From Cellulomonas sp. URHD0024 (GTDB lineage: Bacteria; Actinomycetota; Actinomycetes; Actinomycetales; Cellulomonadaceae): a stretch of 64,000 nt of DNA. Both the position numbers and the translations under genes were made by a program. Numbering within the stretch: the stretch's first letter is position 1; every line of letters starts with the position of its first letter. Shown here one piece after another: positions 8,130 through 18,000 of this stretch. Where the stretch lies: NCBI RefSeq assembly GCF_000426185.1, contig NZ_AUEW01000008.1:205530-269529 (forward strand). Direction: 5' to 3'. The notes under the pieces are model-generated. The model did not search any database. It had not been told where the DNA came from and saw only the letters and a program-made list of their open reading frames with translations.

Positions 8130-9431
8130 CTATTCCGGCCCGACGCTGCCGGTGTCGAGGTGCGCCGCGAACTGCTCGCCGTTCCGGGCGAGGCGGGCTT
8201 CGCGTGCGATCTCCTGCACGACCTCGGCCAGCACGCTGTGGAACGTGGGAAACGTCTTCTTGACGCAGGTGGGGTCGTCCAGCGTGATCCCCGGCGTTCG
8301 CAGACCGGCGATGCTGAAGGCCATGGCGATGCGGTGGTCGCGAAAGGTCTCGACACGCCCGGCGTTCGGGGTGCCCGGATGGATCCGGATCCAGTCCGGT
8401 CCCGTGTCCACCTCCACACCGAGCCGACGAAGGTTCCCGGCGCACGCCTCGAGCCGGTCGCACTCCTTCACCCGAGTGTTCGCCACGTCGACGATCGTCG
8501 TCGGGCCCTGCGCGTAAGGAGCGATCGCGGCAAGCGTCGGCATGGTGTCGGAGATGTCGCGCATGTTGACGGTGACGCCCTGCAGCCGTCCGCCGACGAC
8601 GGTCGTCGACGTGCTCGTCTGGCGGACCTCGGCGCCCATCTGCTCGAGCACGCGGACGAAGGCCAGGTCGCCCTGCAAGGCATCCCGCCCGAGACCTGGC
8701 ACCTCCACGGTGCGACCGAGCAGGGCAGCAGCCGCGAAGAAGTAGCTGGCCGACGACGCGTCCGGCTCGACCTGGTACCTGTGCGCCCGGTAGGTCGCCG
8801 CCGGAACGGTGTAGGTGCCGCCGTCGACCTCGACGTCGACACCGAAGTCGCGCATCATCGCAAGGGTGATGCCGACGTAGGGAACGGATACGAGGTCCGT
8901 GACCTCGATGGTCAGGCCGTCACGCGACAGCGGCGCAACGAGCAGGAGCGCCGTCAGGAACTGCGACGACGTGCCCGCGTCCAGGCGGATGGTGCCGCCC
9001 TCGATACCGCGCGCCTCGACGACGAACGGGTGGTGCTCCGGCTCGCCCTGGAACGTGAGGCCGGCGCCGAGCGAGCGCAGTGCCCGCGTCAGGGGCGCCA
9101 TCGGCCGGGCACGCATCTGGTCGGAGGCGTCGAACGCGAACGTCCCGCGGCCCGCTGCGGCGAGGGCAGGCAGGAACCGGGCGGTCGTGGCGCCGTCGCG
9201 GCAGAAGACCTCGGCACGCGACGCGCCCGGGCCTGCGGCGCGCCCGTCGATCGTCCACTCTCGTCCGTCAGCGACGACCTGGTACCCGAGCGCGCGCAGG
9301 CCGTCGACGAACGCCTCCGTGTCGTCCGACAAGAGCGGGTCGACGAGCGTCGTGCGGCCGGCCGCCGCCGCGGCGAGCAGCAGGGCGCGCGCGGTGACGG
9401 ACTTGGAGCCCGGGATGGTGACGACTGCCAT
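8130..9431 (-). CDS. EPSP synthase-like protein (divergent AroA paralogue)
   Basis: A 433-residue protein starting at the ATG at 9431. EPSP synthase motifs are recognisable in order: IPGSKSVTARALLLA, CRDGATTARFLPAL, RARPMAPLTRAL, LDAGTSSQFLTALLL, DISDTMPTLAAIAPY, RVKECDRLEA and FRDHRIAMAF. Two canonical segments differ from housekeeping AroA: T-A-R replaces S/T-N-R after SKS, and DGATTARF replaces NAGTxxR. The reaction would be enolpyruvyl transfer from PEP to shikimate-3-phosphate. No other aro gene is adjacent, so it is probably a second copy. It could support the shikimate-consuming cluster 15 kb away, but that link is speculative. Confidence 0.82.
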   Translation of the reverse strand: MAVVTIPGSKSVTARALLLAAAAAGRTTLVDPLLSDDTEAFVDGLRALGYQVVADGREWTIDGRAAGPGASRAEVFCRDGATTARFLPALAAAGRGTFAFDASDQMRARPMAPLTRALRSLGAGLTFQGEPEHHPFVVEARGIEGGTIRLDAGTSSQFLTALLLVAPLSRDGLTIEVTDLVSVPYVGITLAMMRDFGVDVEVDGGTYTVPAATYRAHRYQVEPDASSASYFFAAAALLGRTVEVPGLGRDALQGDLAFVRVLEQMGAEVRQTSTSTTVVGGRLQGVTVNMRDISDTMPTLAAIAPYAQGPTTIVDVANTRVKECDRLEACAGNLRRLGVEVDTGPDWIRIHPGTPNAGRVETFRDHRIAMAFSIAGLRTPGITLDDPTCVKKTFPTFHSVLAEVVQEIAREARLARNGEQFAAHLDTGSVGPE

Positions 9432-9466
9432 GGGCCGGGACTCTAGCCGGACCGGCGGTGCCGATG

Positions 9467-12400
9467 TCAGGCAGTACGCCGGCCGGTCGCGCCTCCCGCA
9501 CCCGGGCTGCGCCTGACCGAGCGGGCCGGGCCCGGCCGAGCGAACGAACGAACGAGGACCGCGCAGATCCCGGCGAGCAGCGCCAGCAGAGCGAGCCCCG
9601 CCAGGCGGGCCCCCTCCCATCCGCTGCTCGCGAGCGGCTGCGCCGGCGCGCCGGCGGCCAGCACCTCGGCGGTGTAGGTCGCGACCGCCTTCTGGCCGTA
9701 GGCGTCGGTGACCTCGAAGGTCACCGGCGTCGCCGTCCCGACGAAGCCCAGGACCGGAGTGAAGACGAGCGCACCCGTCGCCGGGTCGATCGTGTAGGTG
9801 CCCTCGCCGGGAAAGGTCACGCTCGTCACCGCGGAACCGCTCGAGTCGAGCAGGGTGGCCGACCCACCGACCGGAACGGCGACGACGTGGACGGGGCTCT
9901 GCGGCACTCCGGACGGACCCGTCGAGGTGAGGCCGGCCGCCGTCGGCCCGGCCGGCGGCGTCACGACCGGTGCGTAGCGGCCGTCGGCGACCTGGCCGTA
10001 CGCGTCGACGACGCGAACGACGACGGCGGGCGGCGTGCCCTGGAACCCGAGCACGGGCTCGAACACGACGACGCCATCGGGGCCGAGGGTGTACGTGCCG
10101 GCAGGGGTCGTGACCGACGCGACGGCGTTGCCGTGGCTGTCGACGAGCGTGACCGAGCCGCCGGCCGGCACCACGGGCGTCCACGTCTGCGGCGCCGTGC
10201 CGGTGCCGGTCGTCGTACCAGCGGGAGCCGTCGTGGCGGGAGCCACGACTCTCGGCGTGTAGGTGCTCGTCGCCCGCGTCCCGTATTCGTCGGTCACCTG
10301 GAAGTCCACGGGCTGCGGAGTGCCGGCGAAGCCGCTCACGGGGACGAACGTGATCGTGCCGGTCGCGCCGTCGAGCGTGTAGCTGCCACCGGTGACCGTC
10401 AGGGACGTGGTCGGGTTGCCGTTCGCGTCGAGGAGGGTGACCGAGCCGTGCACCGGCACGGGAACCGCGAACTGCTGCGGATCGGTCCCGGTGCCCCGAG
10501 TCGTGCCTGCGGGCGGCGCGGGCAGCGGCGGCACCACCACGGTCGGGGTGTAGGTGCCGGTGGCGGTCTGTCCGTAGGCGTCCGTCACGCGGAACGAGGC
10601 AGGGTCGGCCGCACCGTCGAACCCGGGCACCGGGATGAAGGCGAGGACGCCCGTCGCCGGGTCGAAGGTGTACGTGCCCTGCCCAGGCATGATGACGGAG
10701 GTCGCCGGGTCACCTTGAGCATCGACCAGGGTGACGGTGCCTGACGTGGGCGGCGTCAGCGTCACCGACTGCACGGCGGTGCCGATGCCGCTGGTCGTCC
10801 GCGGAGGTCCCGCAGGCCCCGCGGGCAGCAGGACCGTCGGGGTGTAGGTGCTCGTCGCGGTCTGGCCGTACGCATCGGTCAGCTGGTAGTTCACGGCCGA
10901 GGCCGTCCCCGTGAACCCGAGGCGTGGCGTGAACGAGAGCGTGCCGGTCGCGGGGTCGACCGTGAACGTGCCGTCAGCAGAGGTCACGGAGGTGGCCGGG
11001 CCGCCCTCGGCGTCGAGCAGCCGGATCGAACCGGAGACCGGTACGGAGACGACGCTCGCCGACTGCGTCGCCGTGCCGTAGCCGACCGAGGTCCGCGGCG
11101 CGGCGCTCGGACCCGCCGGGATGGTGACCGTCGGCGTGTAGGTGCTCGTCGCCGACTGCCCGTAGGCGTCTGTCACGCGGTAGTCGACGGGCTCGGCCTC
11201 GCCCACGAAGCCCAGCGCGGGCGTGAACGTCAGGACGCCGGTGGTCTCGTCGACCACGAAGGTTCCGGCGCTCGTCGTGAGCGTCATCGCCGGATCGTCG
11301 TCCGCGTCGAGCAGCGTTGCGGTGCCGCCGGTGGGCACGCTGAGGGTCACCTGCTGCTCGGAGGTGCCGGTGCCGGTGGACGTGAGCGGTGCGGCACCTG
11401 GGCCGGCGGGGCTCATCACTGTCGCCGTGTACGTGCCACCGCCGATCGTCTCGCCCGACGGCGACGTGACGGTGTAATCAGCCGTCGCGGAGCCGGTGAA
11501 CCCGAGCTCCGGCGTGAAGGTGAGGATGCCGGAGACGACGGTGAACGTCCCGCCGGGCACCGTGAGCGTCGTGACGGGCGTGTCGTCGTCGAGCAGTGCC
11601 AACGTGCTGCCCCCGGGGACCGTGACTGTCTTGGTCTGGGCTGCCGTACCGGCTCCGCTCGAGACGAGCTCGGCCGGTGTCGTCGTGATCGTCAGGGTCG
11701 ACGTCGTCGTCACCGGGTCGAGCTCGTTGCCGACGACCGTGATGGTGCTCGTCGCCGTGGCGCCCGCTGCCGACGGCGCTGTGGCCGTGAAGTCGTACGT
11801 GTCGGAGTCGCCGTCGGCGAGCGGTCCGCTCACGCACTGGACGACACCGGACGTCGTGGTGCAGCCGCTCGGCAGCGTCAGTCCGGTGACCCCTGTGGGG
11901 ACGGGGAAGGAGAACGTGCCGCCCGACGAGCCGCCCGGGCCCTCGTCCGTGAGCGTGACGGTCCAGCTGATCGCGTCGCCCGGCGCCACCGTGGGCGGCG
12001 TCGTGACCGCCGCTGAGAGGTCCGTGGGCGACGACGGCGTCGTCGTGCCGTCGTTGTTGCTCGTGGCCGGGCCGACGATCCGTGAGACCAGCGCGACCGT
12101 GGGCGCGGCTGCGGTGGGGTTCGTGACGGCGACCTGCGTGATCGTGCCCGTGGCGTTGTGCGAGAACCCGAGGTTCCCGTTTCCGTACGTCCATGCCGCT
12201 CCGTAGCCGCTGCCGCCTGTGCCGTCGGCGGTGAAGAGGCTGCCCGTCGCGATCTTCGTCACGGTGCCCGTCGGGCTGATGCGGACGAGGTCCTTCGACG
12301 TGTTCTCGACGCCCCACAGGTAGCCCTGGAGCCAGGTGAAGTCGATGACGTCCGCGTTCTGCGTCAGCGCCACGGACGTCACCGTGCGGGTCGTGGCCGA

Positions 12401-12886
12401 CATGTCGATCTTGTAGAGGGCCGACGTCGCGGAAAGGGGCTTGAGGAAGAAGGTGTCGGCGTAGCCGCCGTCGCCGAACGCCCCGGAGACCACCTGGGTC
12501 GGCATACCCGTGACCGCTCCCAGGTCGGTGGGCGCACCGAGGCTGTCGACCTGCACGAGGTGCCCGGTCGCGGACCCGCTGAATCCCACCGCGTACAGGT
12601 AGCCGTCGGCGGTGCGGTAGCCGAGGGCGTTGTACTGGTAGGCGGCCTGCGAGCCCACCGTGACGATCTGGACGCCGCCCGCTCCCGCGTTCGCGAGCCG
12701 CGACTGGGCGACGCGCCGCATCGTGGTGTTCGTGTCGCCGGTGATCACCTGGGAGATGAACACCGTCGGGTAGGCGGGCGCGACGGGGGCGGCGCTTGCG
12801 CCGATCCCGAGGCCGGTGGCAAGGAGCGCCGTGATACCAGCGATCGCGGCGCCACGGAGCAGCGGCGTAGAGCGGGGGGTGCGCAC
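9467..12886 (-). CDS. Large secreted surface protein with seven CshA-type fibril repeats
   Basis: A 1139-residue protein with a GTG start at 12886 and a signal peptide ending near ASAAPVAP. Residues 33-270 look like a beta-propeller-type domain. Residues 280-400 resemble a DUF11-like domain (VAPGDAISWTVTLTDEGPGG). Seven tandem repeats of about 100 residues follow, each with a GTG..Q opening, a G.FTVDPATGTLSFTPRLGF core and an end such as VTDAYGQTATSTYTPTV, as in CshA adhesive fibrils. The C-terminus is LASSG, a hydrophobic helix and an Arg-rich tail, close to the LAxTG signal of class E sortases but with Ser for Thr. It is likely a cell-wall stalk or adhesin. Confidence 0.85.
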   Translation of the reverse strand: MRTPRSTPLLRGAAIAGITALLATGLGIGASAAPVAPAYPTVFISQVITGDTNTTMRRVAQSRLANAGAGGVQIVTVGSQAAYQYNALGYRTADGYLYAVGFSGSATGHLVQVDSLGAPTDLGAVTGMPTQVVSGAFGDGGYADTFFLKPLSATSALYKIDMSATTRTVTSVALTQNADVIDFTWLQGYLWGVENTSKDLVRISPTGTVTKIATGSLFTADGTGGSGYGAAWTYGNGNLGFSHNATGTITQVAVTNPTAAAPTVALVSRIVGPATSNNDGTTTPSSPTDLSAAVTTPPTVAPGDAISWTVTLTDEGPGGSSGGTFSFPVPTGVTGLTLPSGCTTTSGVVQCVSGPLADGDSDTYDFTATAPSAAGATATSTITVVGNELDPVTTTSTLTITTTPAELVSSGAGTAAQTKTVTVPGGSTLALLDDDTPVTTLTVPGGTFTVVSGILTFTPELGFTGSATADYTVTSPSGETIGGGTYTATVMSPAGPGAAPLTSTGTGTSEQQVTLSVPTGGTATLLDADDDPAMTLTTSAGTFVVDETTGVLTFTPALGFVGEAEPVDYRVTDAYGQSATSTYTPTVTIPAGPSAAPRTSVGYGTATQSASVVSVPVSGSIRLLDAEGGPATSVTSADGTFTVDPATGTLSFTPRLGFTGTASAVNYQLTDAYGQTATSTYTPTVLLPAGPAGPPRTTSGIGTAVQSVTLTPPTSGTVTLVDAQGDPATSVIMPGQGTYTFDPATGVLAFIPVPGFDGAADPASFRVTDAYGQTATGTYTPTVVVPPLPAPPAGTTRGTGTDPQQFAVPVPVHGSVTLLDANGNPTTSLTVTGGSYTLDGATGTITFVPVSGFAGTPQPVDFQVTDEYGTRATSTYTPRVVAPATTAPAGTTTGTGTAPQTWTPVVPAGGSVTLVDSHGNAVASVTTPAGTYTLGPDGVVVFEPVLGFQGTPPAVVVRVVDAYGQVADGRYAPVVTPPAGPTAAGLTSTGPSGVPQSPVHVVAVPVGGSATLLDSSGSAVTSVTFPGEGTYTIDPATGALVFTPVLGFVGTATPVTFEVTDAYGQKAVATYTAEVLAAGAPAQPLASSGWEGARLAGLALLALLAGICAVLVRSFARPGPARSVRRSPGAGGATGRRTA

Positions 12887-12967
12887 GGCGATCTCTTCTC
12901 AGTCCGGGGTCATCGACACCATCGGCGCCCGCACCACGTTGTTGAGGGCTCGCAGGAGTCGGCAACC

Positions 12968-13465
12968 TCACCAGCCCAAGGTGCCCGGCCCGCCCTTGAA
13001 CGGTCCGACGACGCTCGAGGTGATCCAGCCGCCGTAGAAGCCGCCGTCCTGGGCCTGGACGACCTCGCCGTCGACCGTGCACCGGTCCATCGCCCCGGGC
13101 ATGACGGCGATCGCCCCGGCGAGCACCTCAAAGCCTGCCGCTGGTTCCGGATACGTCCACCCTGCGCCGGGCGCCACGACCGACCCGCCGAGGATGTCGA
13201 CGTACGCCGCCTGCCCTTTCCACTCGCACCAGGAGGCTCCGACGGCAGGGCGCACCGACCCGTCGGCGAACGCCGAGCGCGGCAGGTAGTACGTCGGCGG
13301 GTGGCTCGTCTCGAGCACGCGCCACGCGGACGAGGTACGCGCGACCACCTGGCCGCCGAGCTCGATGACGAGCTCGGCGGTGCACGGCTCGACACGCGGG
13401 GGGCGCGGGTAGTCCCAGACGGACTCCTGCCCGGGTGCGGGACGGACCGGCTCGGGACGCGGCAT
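12968..13465 (-). CDS. DUF427 domain protein
   Basis: A 165-residue protein starting at the ATG at 13465. The single domain contains ESVWDYPRPPRVEP, VIELGGQVVARTSSAWRVLE, SHPPTYYLP, CEWKGQAAYVDI and TYPEP, the conserved pattern of DUF427 (NTP_transf_9 of Pfam). These proteins are common in actinobacteria and have no secure biochemical role. The gene is divergent from the next hypothetical gene, with a gap of 94 bases. Confidence 0.85.
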   Translation of the reverse strand: MPRPEPVRPAPGQESVWDYPRPPRVEPCTAELVIELGGQVVARTSSAWRVLETSHPPTYYLPRSAFADGSVRPAVGASWCEWKGQAAYVDILGGSVVAPGAGWTYPEPAAGFEVLAGAIAVMPGAMDRCTVDGEVVQAQDGGFYGGWITSSVVGPFKGGPGTLGW

Positions 13466-13559
13466 GCGATCGACGGTACGTCGACGCCAACACCCGCGCA
13501 GCGGCTCCACGTCCTTCGTCGGCCGCGCGGGTTCGCCCGGTCCGGGTGACGATGGGGCG

Positions 13560-14024
13560 ATGAGTCCGTCGCCGGACGGTCCGGACGAGGACCACACCGC
13601 CCCCGCGGGGGTCTCCGAGGAGCTGGTCGAGGCGGTCGGAGGCGTCACCGCCGCCTTCGAGGTGATCGAGCACGCACGCGGGATGCTCTACGCGTTCCAC
13701 CGGCTCGTCGGCCGGGCGGACAAGGAGCTCGCCGAGGCCCTCGATCAGCTCGAGTCCGCCGGGCGGCCCGACCTCGCCGAGGCGTTGCGGATCGGGGTCG
13801 TCGGACGCAACGTGCTCGACGGGCGCTGGACGTTCCAGCTCGTCGAGGAGTTCGACTCCGGGTACTACACGGCGTTCGCCGACGCCGAGCGGTCCGTCCG
13901 GGACGCGACGATGGGCGGCCGCCGGCACGTCTTCGAAGCGCAGCTGAAGGAGCGCGAACGGACGCGCGGACGCGCAGGGCACGAGGCGCGCCCCGCGGCG
14001 CAGCACGAGCGGGAACCGGAGTGA
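13560..14024 (+). CDS. Conserved hypothetical protein (154 residues)
   Basis: The ATG at 13560 gives a charged, mostly helical soluble protein. An acidic N-terminal tail of about 20 residues is followed by VTAAFEVIEHARGMLYAFHRLVGRADKEL and FDSGYYTAFADAERSVRD. I recognise it only as a type of actinobacterial protein of unknown role. No catalytic motif, signal or membrane segment is visible. It is convergent with the TspO-like gene. Confidence 0.7.
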   Translation: MSPSPDGPDEDHTAPAGVSEELVEAVGGVTAAFEVIEHARGMLYAFHRLVGRADKELAEALDQLESAGRPDLAEALRIGVVGRNVLDGRWTFQLVEEFDSGYYTAFADAERSVRDATMGGRRHVFEAQLKERERTRGRAGHEARPAAQHEREPE

Positions 14025-14045
14025 CCCGCACCTACGGCGTGCGCC

Positions 14046-14867
14046 TCAGCGGCGGCGCGCGACAAGGGAGGTGACGATCGGCGCGAGCAGGGCGATCCCG
14101 GCCGCCACGAACGCGGCTGTCGCGACCGTCCGGTCCAGCACAGGGCCGTTGGCGCGGCCCAGGCCGATCCACGCGAGGCCCCACGCCATCGCCACGCCGA
14201 TCGGCAGGATCACCGACGGACGAGTGCGGCCGAACACCGCATAGGCGACCGCCAGCGCGGCGGCGGCCCCGAGCACGATCACGGACCAGGCCGTCGCGCC
14301 GAGCCCGAGCTCGCCCACGTCGGCGACCGTGAGGAACGCGGCGATGTTGGCGAGCGACGCGACACTGACCCAGCCGAGGTACAGACCCATGGTCACGTCG
14401 GTGATCAGGGACGTCGCGGACCCGGTGTGCGGGAGGCGCACGAGCCGGACGAAGACCACCGACAGGACGGCGAGGAGCGCGAGGATGACCACGACACTGC
14501 CGCCGACCGAGCCGGCCTGCACGACGCCGATCCACAGTGCGTTGAGCAACATCGACGCCAGCACCCACCACGACACCGCACGCAGTCGTGGGTCGGCGCC
14601 CCGAGAAGGCAGGGCCTGCACGACCGCGAAGACCCCGAGACCCAGGTAGATCAGCGACCAGATGGAGAATGCCGGCGTGTCGGGCGCCAAGGGCGTGGCC
14701 GTCGCGGACAGGGCGCCGTCCGCGGCCTCCGCGATGGGCTGGCCGCCGAACGCGCCGGAGCCGACGGCAGCCCCGCCGATCGCGACGATCGCGCCGACGA
14801 GGACGGTGACCTGTCGGACCCGGTCGCGGGAGGTGGCCGTGGCGCGGGTGTCGAGGGCGGTCTCCAT
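14046..14867 (-). CDS. TspO/MBR-like tryptophan-rich membrane protein
   Basis: A 273-residue membrane protein with about eight hydrophobic helices, starting at the ATG at 14867. FSIWSLIYLGLGVFAVVQ and WWVLASMLLNALWIGVVQ match the W-x-L-I-Y and L-N-x-x-W segments of the tryptophan-rich sensory protein family. It is much longer than the roughly 160-residue five-helix TspO core, as is usual for this actinobacterial subgroup. Ligand and role are unknown. Confidence 0.7.
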   Translation of the reverse strand: METALDTRATATSRDRVRQVTVLVGAIVAIGGAAVGSGAFGGQPIAEAADGALSATATPLAPDTPAFSIWSLIYLGLGVFAVVQALPSRGADPRLRAVSWWVLASMLLNALWIGVVQAGSVGGSVVVILALLAVLSVVFVRLVRLPHTGSATSLITDVTMGLYLGWVSVASLANIAAFLTVADVGELGLGATAWSVIVLGAAAALAVAYAVFGRTRPSVILPIGVAMAWGLAWIGLGRANGPVLDRTVATAAFVAAGIALLAPIVTSLVARRR

Positions 14868-15023
14868 GGCGCCATCGTGCCAACCCTCGGCCCTTGAGCA
14901 TCTCGAGGGACAGACGAGTTGTGCGGCGTCGCCTACCCCGACGAGTGATTTCCGCGGCGTCGTGGGGTGAATATCCCGTTCGACACCGGTTTGGGTGGGT
15001 ATGTCGCCCCTACGGTTGGCGCC

Positions 15024-18000
15024 ATGGCTCCGTCGCCCCAGTCAGCGCCCAGCTCTCGTCGTGCGGTCGCGGGGGTGATGGTCGCGGTGCTCGCGCTGGC
15101 CACGGCCCTCGTCGTCTCGGTCTCGGCCCTACCCGCGGCCGCGGTCGACGCGACCTGCGACTGCGTCGAGGTCGGCCCGTACCAGGCTCCCGACGCGGTC
15201 GAGCCCTTCGTCCCGGACGCGCTGACCGGGCTCTCCGCGCCGAGTGGTGCGCGCTACCACCTCGACGCGGACTCGGTCGCCGGCGGCATCCACCTCACGG
15301 TGACCCGCGTCGCGGGCGGCGCGACGGTGCTCGACCTCGTCACGACGCTCACGCAATGGGGATTCAGCCCGGACCAGGACGCCCTGCTGCTGACCGGGGA
15401 ACAGGCCGGGTTGCAGGTGGTCGAGCTGTACCAGCTCACGCGGCCCCAAGCGCAGGCCCGGGTCTACAACCGCAGCGTGCAGACGGGCGCCGACGGCTTG
15501 TCCTTCAGCCCGCACGGCGAGTTCCTGGTGGACACGTACATCATGACCGGCACGGCCGACCACGTGGTGCAGCGGGTGCTCACCACCGCCGACGGCACCA
15601 CCCGTCACCTGTCGGAGTACTCGTTCGCGATCCAGGAGGCCGCGGGCGACGAGTTCGGGGCCGTGGCGTTCGGCTTCAGCCCGGACGACGACGAGTTCTT
15701 CCGTGCGTACGTCAGCGGCCCGACGACGGTCGACCCGCTCGTCGTGAACCTCGAGACGACGGCGGCGTACAGCCTCGGGACGATCTCCGGCGGGATCGCC
15801 TGGTCCTTCAGCCCGTGCGGCTCGATGCTGGCCCTCCGGTACGACGCGCCAGGTGCGCAGCAGGCCGTCGTGCTGCGCGACACGGGCAGCGGGGACATCG
15901 CCTACTCGGGCCAGCACCCGCTCGCGGCGACGAGCCTGCAGACGACGGCGACCAAGCACGTGCTGACGGTCGGCGGCGTGGTCACCGAGATGGCCGACGT
16001 GGTGGCGCCCTCCCCGGACCGGTGCGCCCCGCGCTGGCCCGGGGCCGCGCTGACGGCCGACGCGATCACCGACGCGTCCGCGCGCCTCACCTGGACCGCC
16101 GCGGTCGACGCTGCAGGCGTCACGCAGTACCGCGTGCTGAGGGAGGGCTCACCCGGGTCGTGGACCGAGGTCGGCTCGGTGCCGGCGTCCGCGACCGCGT
16201 TCGTCGTGAGCGGTCTCGCCGCCGACACCGCGTACCGGTTCGCCGTCGAGGCGCGCGACGCGGCCGCGAACTGGTCCACGGACGGGCCGACGGTCGACCT
16301 CCGGACCCTCACGGCAGGCCCGCGCTGGCGCGAGGGGTCCCAGCTGTGCGCCGCGCCGCAGTCCGGCACCGTCGTGAGGCTGTGCTGGCCGAAGGCCTGG
16401 GACGGCGACCCCGTGAGCGCCTACCGGGTGCTGGTCGACGGCGCGCAGGTGGCCGAGGTCCCCGGCACCATCCGGCACTACGACGTCCCGGGGCTGACCG
16501 CCGGGTCGACCCACGAGTTCCGGGTCCAGGCGGTCGCACCGGACGGCCGCGTCACGACGGACGGGCCATCGAAGACGGCGACGACCTTCGGCTTCGGCGC
16601 GGGACCCACCGGAACGCTCAGCGGCGAGGTGTGGGTCGACATCGTGGAGAACGGCAGGCATGACGCGCTCGAGCACGCGATCCCCGGCTACCTCCCTGAG
16701 ATCGGTGCGTACCGGGTGGGCGCCGGCGGGCTGGTGCTGGAGACCCGGGGGACGACGGCCAACGGCGACGGCACGTGGTCCATCGCGGACATGACCGTCG
16801 GCAGCTGGGTCGTCGTGCTGAAGGCGCACAACGGGTTCAAGGGCTGGGCGCAGACGACTCCGGCCAACCAGCAGCCGCACGTCGTCACGGTCGGCGCCAC
16901 GGGCGTCACCGGCGTCGACTTCGGCGTGCGCTTCGAGGACTACAGCTTCCCCGAGGGCACCCTGCCCCGGACGGCCAGCATGGCCGTCAGGTACTTCGAG
17001 GACCTCGACGCGAACGGGTCCGTCGACTCCGGCGAACCCGGGGTGCCGGGCAAGCAGTCGAGCTGCACCTACCTCAACACCTTCGGCGGGTCCGCCTACT
17101 GCAAGGGCGTCTCCGACGCGAGCGGGGTGGCCCGGAGCGACGACCTGTGGCCGGGCGTGTACCTCGTCTTCGCCGGAAGCTGGCCTGACGGCTGGTACCC
17201 GACGGCACCCGGCCGGGAGTACGTGGTTGTCACCGGAGGCGACGGGGTGGACTGCCCACCGGACCCGGTCGCGCCGTCGGCCTCGTTCGGCGCCGTCGCG
17301 GGACACGCCGTGATCAGCGGCGACGTCTGGGTCGACGCCGACGCCGACGGCGTGCGTCAGCCGGGCGAGCTGCCGTTCCAGGACTATGCGACGGTCTGCG
17401 CAGAGGGCGCGGCGATCACGCTCTGCGACCACGCGGTCGACGGCGCGTACGCGATCGAGAACCTGCCGGCCGGCACGTACCAGGTACGTGTGCGCACCGG
17501 CGACGGCGCCACGACCTGGCGCCAGTCCTACCCCGCGGGGGGTGCCGCGTACACCGTCGTCGTCGGGTCGGCGGGCGAGGTCACGGGTCGGGACTTCGGC
17601 ATGGACCCGAGCGGCTTCGCGCGGGTCGTCGGGTTCGTGTGGCACGACGCGGACGGCGACGCGACGCGCGATCCCGACGAACTCGGGCTCGCGGGCGTCG
17701 AGGTGTGCGCGTCCGGGAACCAGCCGGTCCGGTGCGCGACCACGGACGCGACCGGGGCGTACGCCGTGGAGCGCGTGGTGCCCGATGCCGCTGTCGACGT
17801 CTTCGTGCCCACGCCGCCGGACGGGCTGTGGCCCACCTCGTCGCCCCAGGTGACGGTCGCGCTAGGCCAGGGCCAGACGGCCACCCAGGACTTCGGGTTC
17901 GACGAACCGTCGGTGCGCGCCCCGTCGGCGCCCACGAGCGTCGTCGCGGCGCCTCGGGCGGGCGCGGTGCGCCTGACCTGGGCGTCGCCCCAGGACGACG

